Assembly (NCBI GenBank): GCA_012267415.1
Contig: JAAXGN010000017.1
Location: forward strand, 62,001-126,000
Direction of reading: 5' to 3'
Origin: Candidatus Poribacteria bacterium
Lineage (GTDB): Bacteria; Poribacteria; WGA-4E; WGA-3G
Length of the DNA stretch: 64,000 nt
A program made the position numbers and the translations under genes. Below, piece by piece: positions 9,429 through 18,614 of the stretch; position 1 is the first letter of the stretch, and the number at the start of each line of letters is the position of its first letter. The notes beneath the pieces are model-generated. The model was given only the letters and a program-made list of their open reading frames with translations, had not been told where the DNA came from and ran no database searches.

Positions 9429-10778
9429 ATGAATATAATTTATTTTCTCACTGGATACTTTGCTTTTGAAGAGTTTATACTGAAGTTTCTTCCAGTCAGT
9501 GATTCGGTTTACTCTTATTTTAGATTCTTGGGTGAGATATTCATCTATGTGGCATTCGGTAAGCTTGTTTTAAACAAACTATATAAAGGGATTCCTTTTG
9601 TTAAAACGCCGCTTGATTTCCCAATTATTGGCTTCTACATCGTTGTTTTTCTCTCAATGGTGATTAATCGGTCACCTCTGATAGGGAGTTTATACAATAT
9701 TCGTCCACTTGCGCGATACATCGTTCTCTTTTATCTGATTGTCAATTCCCCGCTATCTAAACAACGGATTGATACGCTCATTAGGATAATATTGTGTATT
9801 GGCGTAGTACAAATTGGCATCGGCATGATTCAGTGGTTTGGAGGTCCTACGCTTTACGACATGTTTTTACCGCGTGCATCCACACTTGAGGTGGCAGGTT
9901 TTACTAAAGAATATAGATTGCTTGAAATTGGTAGAGAGATTGGCAGTATCTACGGTACTTTAGGGGACACAGTAATTTACGGTGTTTTTATGATCGTTGT
10001 ATTGGTGATTTTTCTTTCACGCGTAAAACGCCTTGAATACCTGAATCTACTTGCTATTGGTATATTGTTGATGTGCATAGCCCGATCATATTCTCGTGCA
10101 GCAACATTTTCAGCACTGCTGGCATGTGTCGTATGGTATTTTTTTCAATACGGATGGAAAAAGACTGTTCGCTTGTCCCTTGTGATTTTGTTGTTTTTCG
10201 GTATCATGTTGGCGATAGTAAATCCGTTTGAGTTGGAATATATCAATCCACGCAAAGCAAGAGTTGGTCTTGTAGGGAATGTAACGGGTGTATTCTCAGG
10301 TTCTTACGTTAAGGTGGCACAGAAGCAACGACTTGGAGCTATCCTTGGGAATGTTCCGACCGTTTTGGCAAATAAACCTCTTTTAGGGTATGGTGCTGAC
10401 CAGAACACAACAATTGATAGACTGAATAAGAGTAAACGTTCTTTTCTCTTTAAAGTCCTAAGTAAGAAAGGTTTTAAAGATGTCTACTGGGTAGCTATAC
10501 TGTGCTTTTACGGTGTTTTAGGATTAGGTCTGTTTGCATTCATTTTTTATCGACTGTTTATTGCATCATTAAGGTTGTATAAACGAACTGCTAACAGACT
10601 TACAAAAGAGATGGCTTTGGTGATGCTCTGTTTGGTTGTTGTTACAGTCTTCCTACTCTTTTTCAATAGAACACTTGAATTCAGGGGATACGGTTTCTAT
10701 TTTTGGATGTGTGCTGGCATTATGTTCGTAAGCGATACAGCGATACAGACATATAAGCCGATAAAAATCACCTTATGA
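9429..10778 (+). CDS. O-antigen ligase/polymerase-like membrane protein
   Basis: A protein of about 449 residues with roughly ten membrane helices and a large hydrophilic periplasmic stretch (about residues 270-350) before the last helices. The segment ARSYSRAATFSALLA near 215-230 matches the conserved Arg/Ser-rich entry of Wzy_C/WaaL-type proteins. These proteins polymerise or ligate lipid-linked oligosaccharides in the periplasm. I chose ATG 9429 over an upstream in-frame TTG at 9420 that would overlap the previous gene. In this context (flippase, sulfotransferases, initiating transferase) a Wzy-like polymerase is the best reading. Ligase cannot be excluded. Confidence 0.75.
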   Translation: MNIIYFLTGYFAFEEFILKFLPVSDSVYSYFRFLGEIFIYVAFGKLVLNKLYKGIPFVKTPLDFPIIGFYIVVFLSMVINRSPLIGSLYNIRPLARYIVLFYLIVNSPLSKQRIDTLIRIILCIGVVQIGIGMIQWFGGPTLYDMFLPRASTLEVAGFTKEYRLLEIGREIGSIYGTLGDTVIYGVFMIVVLVIFLSRVKRLEYLNLLAIGILLMCIARSYSRAATFSALLACVVWYFFQYGWKKTVRLSLVILLFFGIMLAIVNPFELEYINPRKARVGLVGNVTGVFSGSYVKVAQKQRLGAILGNVPTVLANKPLLGYGADQNTTIDRLNKSKRSFLFKVLSKKGFKDVYWVAILCFYGVLGLGLFAFIFYRLFIASLRLYKRTANRLTKEMALVMLCLVVVTVFLLFFNRTLEFRGYGFYFWMCAGIMFVSDTAIQTYKPIKITL

Positions 10779-12385
10779 GTTTATTTAGCTTTTGGCATTC
10801 CAATTTGATAAGAAATATACTGATATGCTTTACACTTGGTATAAGTGTTGTGCTCCTAATGATGTTAAACTTAGAATGTAGCAGAAGAGAATCTGACGAA
10901 GATCGTGTTCAAATATATATTGATACTGAATCTGCAGTACCTTTACGGAAAGAACTTTACGGTTTCAATACAAATATGATGAGTGGGGATTATGGATACT
11001 TGGATAAAGACTTCATAGTATTGACAGAATCACTCAATCCGTCGAGTCTCCGTTTTCCGGGAGGAACAGTTGGTAACTTCTATCACTGGGATATTTCAGG
11101 ATTCTATGAAGATGAAATGAACACAACCCTAAGCACACAACTCAATAAGCGGAACAGAGGGAATTTCAATAAACTGAGAAAAAAACGTAATGGGATCATT
11201 TCTTTTGACGACTTTATGAAGTTGTGTAATGACCTAAGTATAGAACCTATAATTATGGTTAATGTGTGGACAGGTTCGCCAGAAAAGAGTGCAGCATGGG
11301 TTCGTTATGCTAAAGAGATGGGGTATAACATTCGTCATTGGGAACTTGGCAATGAGCACTATCTGCCTCACTATTTAAACAGATTCCCTACAGTGCATGC
11401 CTATATGCAAACAGCAAAGGAACACGCGTTGGCTATGAAAGCAGTTGATCCACAGATAAAGTTATCTGTGTGTGCTTCACCTATTGCTTTTCATAAAGAA
11501 GGATTCTTGTTAGCAACACCACAACGTAAATGGGACGAAGGACTTGCGGAAAACACTTCTGGTTCTTCTGACTGGTATGATGCATTCTCAGTGCATGTCT
11601 ATGCATATAAAGCCGTGAAGGATATAGAGATAGAGAAGATGAAAGCTTATCTTTTCGGTTGGATACATTTTGGCATTGATGAAGCAATGGAATACTACGA
11701 GGCGTTGTTTCCCAACAAAGAGATGTGGGTTACAGAATGGAATATAGCGAATCCTGCAAATAGAGTTGCTAACACCCAACTACACGTCATGTATGTTGGA
11801 GATTTTTTCATGAAAATGCTTAGTATTCCAAAGATCACACATGCGAACTTCCATGTCATAGCTGGCTATGGTAAAGGTTTCCCTGTTTTTTCAAAAGTTA
11901 CACCTATTTCACAAAGAACTTTTTGGAAATATGGTGGAGAACCAGAATCGGACTATGGAGACACGATACGTCGTACCGTATTTTACGCCTTTCAGTTGAT
12001 AGGTGAAGTAATTGGTAAAGCAGAGACACTTTTTGATGTTTCACAAGAGAACGTTCCGATGTTTGAGGGTGAGTTAGACTATAAAGGCAAAATGATGTCT
12101 GGTATTCAGGTAAGAGTCGTGGGTAACGAAGATACTTACTTCATTATGGTCAGCAATCGGATGAGCAGAGACATTTCACCTATCTTTTATTTTGATGGAA
12201 AACAGTTGAAAAGAGATGCCACCTATCGGTATGTAGCGAATGATAATCTCAAAGCAACGAACGGTGGTAATGCAGAGATGGAGGGTTCAGGTGAAATTGA
12301 AGTTAAGATTGAAGAGTGGAAAGGTAACCTGAAAGCGTTTATAATTCCAAAGAACAGTTTCGGTATACTTGAGGTTAAAAAGTGA
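10775..12385 (+). CDS. Membrane-anchored GH-A clan hydrolase, arabinofuranosidase-like
   Basis: This 536-residue protein starts with a hydrophobic anchor (about residues 12-34) and a nearby Cys, so it is a membrane-bound or possibly lipid-anchored exported enzyme. The body resembles GH51/GH79-type alpha-L-arabinofuranosidase or glucuronidase proteins: PLRKELYGFNTNM, SLRFPGGTVGNFYHW, the likely acid/base E194 in WELGNEH, and the likely nucleophile E321 in WVTEWNIANP. A beta-sandwich-like C-terminal region follows. The ATG overlaps the previous TGA by 4 nt and the next gene overlaps its stop by 4 nt. It could trim or edit the exported polysaccharide. Substrate specificity cannot be assigned. 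Confidence 0.75.
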   Translation: MSLFSFWHSNLIRNILICFTLGISVVLLMMLNLECSRRESDEDRVQIYIDTESAVPLRKELYGFNTNMMSGDYGYLDKDFIVLTESLNPSSLRFPGGTVGNFYHWDISGFYEDEMNTTLSTQLNKRNRGNFNKLRKKRNGIISFDDFMKLCNDLSIEPIIMVNVWTGSPEKSAAWVRYAKEMGYNIRHWELGNEHYLPHYLNRFPTVHAYMQTAKEHALAMKAVDPQIKLSVCASPIAFHKEGFLLATPQRKWDEGLAENTSGSSDWYDAFSVHVYAYKAVKDIEIEKMKAYLFGWIHFGIDEAMEYYEALFPNKEMWVTEWNIANPANRVANTQLHVMYVGDFFMKMLSIPKITHANFHVIAGYGKGFPVFSKVTPISQRTFWKYGGEPESDYGDTIRRTVFYAFQLIGEVIGKAETLFDVSQENVPMFEGELDYKGKMMSGIQVRVVGNEDTYFIMVSNRMSRDISPIFYFDGKQLKRDATYRYVANDNLKATNGGNAEMEGSGEIEVKIEEWKGNLKAFIIPKNSFGILEVKK

Positions 12386-13407
12386 AACTGGATAAAATGC
12401 TGTTTGTAGTTGGGAATAGCCGTAGCGGCACAACAATGATGGGACGCATATTAGGAAATCACGATGATGTATTCACATTTGGAGAACTGCATTTTTTTGG
12501 ACAGTTATGGTCCCCAGCATCCGCAACTGAGTTAAATATTTCGGATGCAACAGAGTTGGCTGCAAAACTATTCTGTATACAACGTGAAGGTTATCGCACT
12601 CATGGAGGACATCAGCGTTTTCTTGAGGAGGCGCGTCAATTCTGTCAAAATATTACAGGTTATCCCATTTCTCCAGTGGTTCTGTTTTCTGAGTTTTTAC
12701 GTTTTGAGGCATCACTGAATGGGAATTCTATACCTTGTGACCAAACGCCGCGCAATGTATTCTATATTGATAAGATACTTGAATACTATCCACAAGTGAA
12801 GATAATAAATATGATACGTGATCCGCGTGATGTACTTTTGTCACAAAAACGGAAATGGAAACGCCGTTTTCTTGGTGGAACTAACCTACCTATAAAAGAA
12901 AGTTTTCGAGATTGGTTGAACTATCATCCAGTTACAATTAGTAGAATTTGGCATACTGCTGTTACCGCTGCAGATAAGTTTTCGGATCATGACAATGTCA
13001 AATCTATCTATTTTGAAAAACTCCTTGCTGCCCCCGAAGACACGGTTTCACAGATCTGTGCCTTTGTAGGTATTGATTACTGTCAATCCTTACTCAAAGT
13101 GCCGCAGGTAGGGTCCTCTGTAAACGCAGATACACCTGATAGCCTCGGAATAAACCCCAATCGTGCGGGAAACTGGCATGACAAGAATAGGAATGAAGGT
13201 ATACTGAATTCCTCGGAACTGTATATCAGCCAAAAAGTAAACGGTTTATTGATGCGAAAACACAACTATGAACCGGCAATGATGCGGCCGAATATTTTTT
13301 ATCTTATCTTAAATATTGTCTCATTTCCAATAAAATCAATTGGTGCATTTCTTTTTAACATCAACCGCATCAAAAACATCCGTGAAACACTAAAAAGACG
13401 TCTATGA
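12382..13407 (+). CDS. PAPS-dependent sulfotransferase
   Basis: A 341-residue sulfotransferase starting at GTG, overlapping the stop of the hydrolase gene by 4 nt. The PAPS loop is VGNSRSGTTMMGRILGNHDD near residues 9-28, followed by FGELHFFG. The 3'-phosphate motif is INMIRDPRDVLLSQKRKW near 138-155. The SRSGTT/RDPRD pattern is that of the Sulfotransfer_3 family. The C terminus has a basic, partly hydrophobic tail (SFPIKSIGAFLF) that may touch the membrane. It is probably one of four enzymes decorating the locus polysaccharide with sulfate. The acceptor is unknown. Confidence 0.85.
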   Translation: MKLDKMLFVVGNSRSGTTMMGRILGNHDDVFTFGELHFFGQLWSPASATELNISDATELAAKLFCIQREGYRTHGGHQRFLEEARQFCQNITGYPISPVVLFSEFLRFEASLNGNSIPCDQTPRNVFYIDKILEYYPQVKIINMIRDPRDVLLSQKRKWKRRFLGGTNLPIKESFRDWLNYHPVTISRIWHTAVTAADKFSDHDNVKSIYFEKLLAAPEDTVSQICAFVGIDYCQSLLKVPQVGSSVNADTPDSLGINPNRAGNWHDKNRNEGILNSSELYISQKVNGLLMRKHNYEPAMMRPNIFYLILNIVSFPIKSIGAFLFNINRIKNIRETLKRRL

Positions 13408-13448
13408 TGATACAATTTATGATTTTGACAAATTCTCACATATAACAC

Positions 13449-14450
13449 ATGATTGCGCAGCTAAATACACAATACATCAGAACACGTCCGAGCAAAGCAA
13501 TATCTCGTTTGATGAGTTATTTCTTTTTTGAAGGACGACCAGCAACGACAAAAGGACGGTGGATAAATCCACTTGTACTTTCTTTCTTAAGAAGGGTCGC
13601 AACTAGTAAACGCGTATTCAAACCTGTAAAAAAGCCTATTTTTATCATAGGAACGGGTCGGAGTGGAACAACAATACTTGGCACAATTCTTTCAATGCAT
13701 AGGGATGTTGGTTATTTAAATGAGCCGAAAGCACTGTGGCACATAATTCATCCGTATGAAGACATCATCGGTAGTTATAGTGATAAGGATGGTGTTTATA
13801 GACTTACGTCTGAAGACGCAACAGAAGAAATGTATCATTGTGCGAAACAACTTTTTGGAGCTTACTTATCTATAACAAGGTCACATAGGATTGTTGATAA
13901 GTATCCCGAACTCATTTTTCGGGTGGATTTTGTGCGTGCACTTTTTCCTGATGCCAAGTTTCTTTTCCTCATTCGAAATGGGTGGGATACGTGCCATTCT
14001 ATCGCAGCATGGTCGAAACGACTCGGTATCCAGGTAAATGGTGAAACGCATGATTGGTGGGGTGTAGATAACCGTAAATGGAGATTATTAGTAGAACAGT
14101 TGGTTGCCACAGACGATGATTTGAAAGAAGTGATTAAAGAAAAAAGAGATTTTGACCGACATTTGGACAGAGCTGCTATTGAATGGGTGGTAACAATGCG
14201 TGAAGGACTACGTTTATTAGAGAGAACTTCAGATTGTATATATCCGGTTAAGTTTGAAGAGCTTACATCAAAACCTGATGAAGTCCTTCCGCGTATATGT
14301 GAATTTTGTGAGTTGCAACTTGATAATACCTTTCTGGATTATGCCCGACAAACTTTACATACTGTTCCACCGAGAGAACATTTCGATATACATCATAAAA
14401 TTGTACCAATTTTTAATGACACGATGACAAGATTAGGATATAATATTTAA
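13449..14450 (+). CDS. PAPS-dependent sulfotransferase
   Basis: A 333-residue sulfotransferase with the PAPS loop IIGTGRSGTTILGTILSMHR near residues 65-84, NEPKALWHIIHP after it, and the 3'-binding motif FLIRNGWDTCHSIAAW near 174-189. The first 60 residues are basic and carry no clear signal peptide. It begins 41 nt after the previous gene. It is the last of four sulfotransferases and stands immediately before the five sulfatases, so sulfate addition and sulfate removal are encoded side by side. Its specificity is not readable from the sequence. Confidence 0.85.
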   Translation: MIAQLNTQYIRTRPSKAISRLMSYFFFEGRPATTKGRWINPLVLSFLRRVATSKRVFKPVKKPIFIIGTGRSGTTILGTILSMHRDVGYLNEPKALWHIIHPYEDIIGSYSDKDGVYRLTSEDATEEMYHCAKQLFGAYLSITRSHRIVDKYPELIFRVDFVRALFPDAKFLFLIRNGWDTCHSIAAWSKRLGIQVNGETHDWWGVDNRKWRLLVEQLVATDDDLKEVIKEKRDFDRHLDRAAIEWVVTMREGLRLLERTSDCIYPVKFEELTSKPDEVLPRICEFCELQLDNTFLDYARQTLHTVPPREHFDIHHKIVPIFNDTMTRLGYNI

Positions 14451-14489
14451 TAAGGTTTAAATTACCAGACTTCATCTGTTACAATAAAT

Positions 14490-16541
14490 ATGGATACTAT
14501 TTCACAAAAACAGTCACATAAACTTGCTATTCACAACCGTTCTTATTCAAGACGCGATTTCATTTCAACAGGTTTGAAAGCAGGTGCTGTAGTTTTCACA
14601 ACAAGCCTGATACCATCCATTCAAGCTACATCAGAAACTCCATATAATGTTCTATTTATCATAGTTGATGATTTACGCCCTTTGCTTGGGTGTTATGGAC
14701 ACTCAGAAATGCATACACCTAATATTGATAAACTGGCACAAAGGGGTACCGTATTTAACCGAGCGTATTGTCAATTTCCATTATGCAATCCATCACGTGC
14801 TTCTTTATTGACAGGTCTACGTCCTGAGACCATAGGAGTGCTTGATAATTTTACGCACTATCGTAGGACAGTCCCTGATGTTATCTCGCTCCCACAGTAT
14901 TTTAAAGCGCACGGTTATGATACACGTTCAATTGGCAAAATTATGCATGGCCCCTTCGTAGATAATCTTTCTTGGAGCGTTCCGATTTGGGTGCCTAGAA
15001 ATAGATTGGATATTGACAAAACATCTTGGAATTCGCTTGATGTTGCTGATGATGAACTAAGGGATGGTATGGTTGCAACGCATACGATAGATGTGTTAGA
15101 GCAGGTTCGTGACAGACAATTTTTTTTAGCTGTAGGTTTCTACAAACCCCATTTGCCTTTCAATGCCCCAACCAAGTATTACGACATATACGACTCACCA
15201 ATTATTGAAAACATCCCTGATGTAATTTTAGATCCTCAACATGAAATGAGAGTGTATGCGGATATCCCTTCAGAAGGCGGTGAACTTTCTAAAGAAAAAT
15301 CATTAGAGTTGATTCGAGGATATGCTGCATCCACAAGTTATATGGATGCACAGGTTGGACGTGTCTTAGATCAATTAGACGTGCTTGGGTTAACCGAAAA
15401 AACAGCGATTGTTTTTTGTGGGGACCATGGTTTTCACCTTGGCGAGAATGGAACATTCGCCAAAAGAACTCCTTTTGAAGTCTCGGTCCGTTCGCCTTTG
15501 ATTGTCAGTTTCCCGGGGCAGCACCCTATTGATGTGAAGACTGAGGCAATCGTTGAACTTGTTGATATCTATCCAACGTTATGTAATCTATGCCAATTAC
15601 CCTTACCCACTGGACTGGAGGGTATAAGTATGTTACCTGTCATAGAATCACCAACATGTCCATGGAAAACTGCAGCATTTAGTCAAGTTGATGTCGGTCA
15701 TGCATTCTCTATTCACACTGAACGGTATCGATACACAGGAACGGGAAAGCATGATTCACCTCCAAGGAGTTTATACGATCATTATGTTGACCCCGATGAA
15801 TACGTCAATATTGCAAATTTATCGGAGTATGAGGACATCGTCGTGTCCCTGAGGAAACGACTTGAAGATGGATGGCAAGGTGCTTTACCAACTATCCTAA
15901 AACAATCGAACATGCCACAAACTTTACCTTGGGATATTAACGAAGATGGATTAGTTGATATCCAAGACATGATACTTGTCTCAAGATGTTTTGGATCAAA
16001 GTCTTCTGAATACTTGAATGCTGATATTAACCAAGATGGCCATATTGATATTCTTGATCTGCTTCTTGTTGCTGCACATTTTGGCGAATCAACAACATAT
16101 CATACGCCATCACTCTTGAATATACTCCCTGAACATATCACTATGATTGAGGATTGGTCAAATAAAGCACAGACGGTTGAGGATACCAACGCTGTAATTC
16201 GGAAAGGTATTGCTACATTAGATACATTAATCAATGTTACGAAACCAATGAAGAACAGGCTTCTCCCCAACTACCCGAATCCATTTAATCCTGAAACTTG
16301 GATACCCTATGATTTAGCAGAAGACTCTGATGTTAATATTTACATCCATAATCTAAGAGGTGAATCTATACGACATCTCAAAGTGGGTCTAAAAAGTCCT
16401 GGAAAGTATCGATCTCGATCGCGTGCAGCCTATTGGGATGGATGCAATTCCTATGGTGAACCGGTGGCAAGTGGTGCCTACTTCTATACTTTTCACACAC
16501 AGCAGACTCAATCAACGCGTAAAATGGTAATCACAAAATAG
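14490..16541 (+). CDS. Tat-exported sulfatase 1 with dockerin-like and sorting domains
   Basis: A 683-residue type I sulfatase, iduronate-2-sulfatase-like. A twin-arginine signal (SRRDFISTGLKAG) lies at about residues 22-34. Metal-binding Asp pair IIVDDLRPLLG is near 55-65, and the formylglycine site is C99 in CNPSRASLLTG. D312-H313 in GDHGFHLGENG are further metal ligands. A dockerin-like region (DINEDGLVD, DINQDGHID) lies around 480-530 and the PNYPNPFNPETW sorting block starts near 592. The enzyme would hydrolyse sulfate esters outside the cytoplasm after Cys-to-formylglycine maturation; no maturation enzyme is in the window. Its catalytic part is closest to sulfatase 4. Confidence 0.9.
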   Translation: MDTISQKQSHKLAIHNRSYSRRDFISTGLKAGAVVFTTSLIPSIQATSETPYNVLFIIVDDLRPLLGCYGHSEMHTPNIDKLAQRGTVFNRAYCQFPLCNPSRASLLTGLRPETIGVLDNFTHYRRTVPDVISLPQYFKAHGYDTRSIGKIMHGPFVDNLSWSVPIWVPRNRLDIDKTSWNSLDVADDELRDGMVATHTIDVLEQVRDRQFFLAVGFYKPHLPFNAPTKYYDIYDSPIIENIPDVILDPQHEMRVYADIPSEGGELSKEKSLELIRGYAASTSYMDAQVGRVLDQLDVLGLTEKTAIVFCGDHGFHLGENGTFAKRTPFEVSVRSPLIVSFPGQHPIDVKTEAIVELVDIYPTLCNLCQLPLPTGLEGISMLPVIESPTCPWKTAAFSQVDVGHAFSIHTERYRYTGTGKHDSPPRSLYDHYVDPDEYVNIANLSEYEDIVVSLRKRLEDGWQGALPTILKQSNMPQTLPWDINEDGLVDIQDMILVSRCFGSKSSEYLNADINQDGHIDILDLLLVAAHFGESTTYHTPSLLNILPEHITMIEDWSNKAQTVEDTNAVIRKGIATLDTLINVTKPMKNRLLPNYPNPFNPETWIPYDLAEDSDVNIYIHNLRGESIRHLKVGLKSPGKYRSRSRAAYWDGCNSYGEPVASGAYFYTFHTQQTQSTRKMVITK

Positions 16542-16552
16542 AAAGGTCACAC

Positions 16553-18604
16553 ATGAAAGATAACGATCAAATCGGAACATCCTCACCAACTTTTAGTCGT
16601 CGTGAGTTCATTTCAACAGGTTTAAAAGCAGGGGCAGCCGTCTTCACCACAAGTCTTTTTCCCTCGCTAAACGTTGCATCAAATACAGAATATAATGTCC
16701 TATTTATCATGGTAGATGACCTACGACCTCTATTAGGTTGTTATGGACACTCAGAGATGCATACACCCAATATTGATAGTATAGCTGAAAGAGGAACAGT
16801 CTTCAATCGAGCTTATTGTCAATTTCCGCTTTGTAGTCCATCACGAACGACGATAATGACTGGACTAAGACCTGATACGACACAAATATCTGAGAATAGA
16901 ACTTTTTTTAGGGAAACAATCCCAGATGTCGTCACGCTCCCTCAACATTTTAAAGACAGTGGTTATCATACACAATCCATTGGAAAAGTTGTTCATATTC
17001 CAGATTTCCAGGATGACATGTACTCATGGAGTGTACCATCTTGGAGACCCTTATGGCCGCGATTTGATGAGACAACTCCATCATGGCAGGCTTTTGATGT
17101 TGAGGATGATGAATTTAGAGATGGTAAAACAGCAATACGTGCTGTGCAAGTGTTGGATCAGATTAAGAACGATCCGTTCTTTTTGACGGTTGGATTTTAT
17201 AAACCGCATCTTCCCTTACGAGCACCGAGAAAGTATTTCGATTTATATGAGAACACATCCATTAACATTCCATTCACATCAAGAGATACACCTGTTGATA
17301 TAAACCCGCCAATATGGAATGAAGTGCGACCTTTTGCGGATATACCATCTAATAGGGAACCGATCCCGTATAGCAAAATGCTGGAACTGATACGTGCTTA
17401 TGCTGCTACAATAAGTTATATGGACGCGCAAATAGGTATTATCTTGAATAAACTTGATGCACTCGGACTAACAGAGAACACAGTTATAGTTTTCTGTGGT
17501 GATCACGGATATCATCTTGGAGAAAATGATAACTGGGGGAAAAACATTGTCTTTGAAGCAACACTGCATTCACCATTAATTGTAAGTATCCCTGGACAGA
17601 TGACGGCTGGTAAAAACACAGATGCCTTGGTTGAGCTTGTTGATGTATTTCCAACCTTATGTGACGCATGTCAAATTCCGATTCTACCCGAATTGGAAGG
17701 TCTTAGCATGATGTCTGTAATTGACCAACCTGAAATCCCATGGAAAACTGCGGTTTTTAGCCAACGGAAGAAGAAACGTACTATCCGTACAGATCAATAC
17801 AGATACTCCGAAGAAGGTAGGATTAAAGAACTCTATGACTACAGAACTGATCCGCACTCTGAAATCAACGTAGCGGATGATCCTGAATATGCTGAAATCG
17901 TTGAGCAGCTCAGTGAAAGACTACGTGCTGGTTGGCAAGAAGCCTTACCTGACGAAATCCCTACACGAATTGTACCCCCTAAAACATTACTGTGGGATAT
18001 CAACGCTGATGGTATTGTTGATATTGAGGACCTTTTATTAATCTCTAACAATTTCGGAATAGAGTTGCCTGACAATCCCAAAGTTGATGTTAATGAAGAT
18101 GGTAATGTAAATATCATAGATTTGCTAATCGTTGCCGCGCATTTAGGGGAATCTTCTAATACAGGAGCTCCGAAGTCTATTTCCATAGCAGATCAACACA
18201 TAGACCGAGTTGAAGAATGGATTAATGATGCACGTAAAATTGAGGATGCTTCTCCTATTTATCACAAAGGTATTAAGAACTTAGAGATGTTGATCAATTC
18301 AGTTGTTCCAAATGAAACCAGACTTTTCCCCAATTTTCCGAATCCGTTTAATCCTGAAACTTGGATACCGTATGACTTAGGACAAGACGCTGATGTCAGT
18401 GTCCACATCCACAATTTGAAAGGTGAACACATTCGTCATCTTAGGGTGGGATTTCAAACAGCGGGTAGTTATCGAACCTCTTCGCGTGCAGCACATTGGA
18501 ATGGTCGTAATTCAATTGGAGAACCTGTGGCGAGCGGAGTCTATTTCTATACGCTTATTGCGGGAGATTTCACCACTACCCGAAAGATGTTGATACGGAA
18601 ATAG
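16553..18604 (+). CDS. Tat-exported sulfatase 2 with dockerin-like and sorting domains
   Basis: A 683-residue paralogue in the tandem array, 11 nt after sulfatase 1. The twin-arginine motif SRREFISTGLKAG starts near residue 17. The formylglycine Cys is C94, in CSPSRTTIMTG; it differs from its neighbours, which have CNPSR. FCGDHGYHLGEND carries the second metal site. The dockerin-like block contains DINADGIVD and DVNEDGNVN, and the C-terminal block reads PNFPNPFNPETW. The dockerin and linker are nearly the same as in sulfatase 4 although the catalytic domains differ. The different active-site surroundings suggest another sulfated substrate. Confidence 0.9.
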   Translation: MKDNDQIGTSSPTFSRREFISTGLKAGAAVFTTSLFPSLNVASNTEYNVLFIMVDDLRPLLGCYGHSEMHTPNIDSIAERGTVFNRAYCQFPLCSPSRTTIMTGLRPDTTQISENRTFFRETIPDVVTLPQHFKDSGYHTQSIGKVVHIPDFQDDMYSWSVPSWRPLWPRFDETTPSWQAFDVEDDEFRDGKTAIRAVQVLDQIKNDPFFLTVGFYKPHLPLRAPRKYFDLYENTSINIPFTSRDTPVDINPPIWNEVRPFADIPSNREPIPYSKMLELIRAYAATISYMDAQIGIILNKLDALGLTENTVIVFCGDHGYHLGENDNWGKNIVFEATLHSPLIVSIPGQMTAGKNTDALVELVDVFPTLCDACQIPILPELEGLSMMSVIDQPEIPWKTAVFSQRKKKRTIRTDQYRYSEEGRIKELYDYRTDPHSEINVADDPEYAEIVEQLSERLRAGWQEALPDEIPTRIVPPKTLLWDINADGIVDIEDLLLISNNFGIELPDNPKVDVNEDGNVNIIDLLIVAAHLGESSNTGAPKSISIADQHIDRVEEWINDARKIEDASPIYHKGIKNLEMLINSVVPNETRLFPNFPNPFNPETWIPYDLGQDADVSVHIHNLKGEHIRHLRVGFQTAGSYRTSSRAAHWNGRNSIGEPVASGVYFYTLIAGDFTTTRKMLIRK

Positions 18605-18614
18605 GAGGCAACAG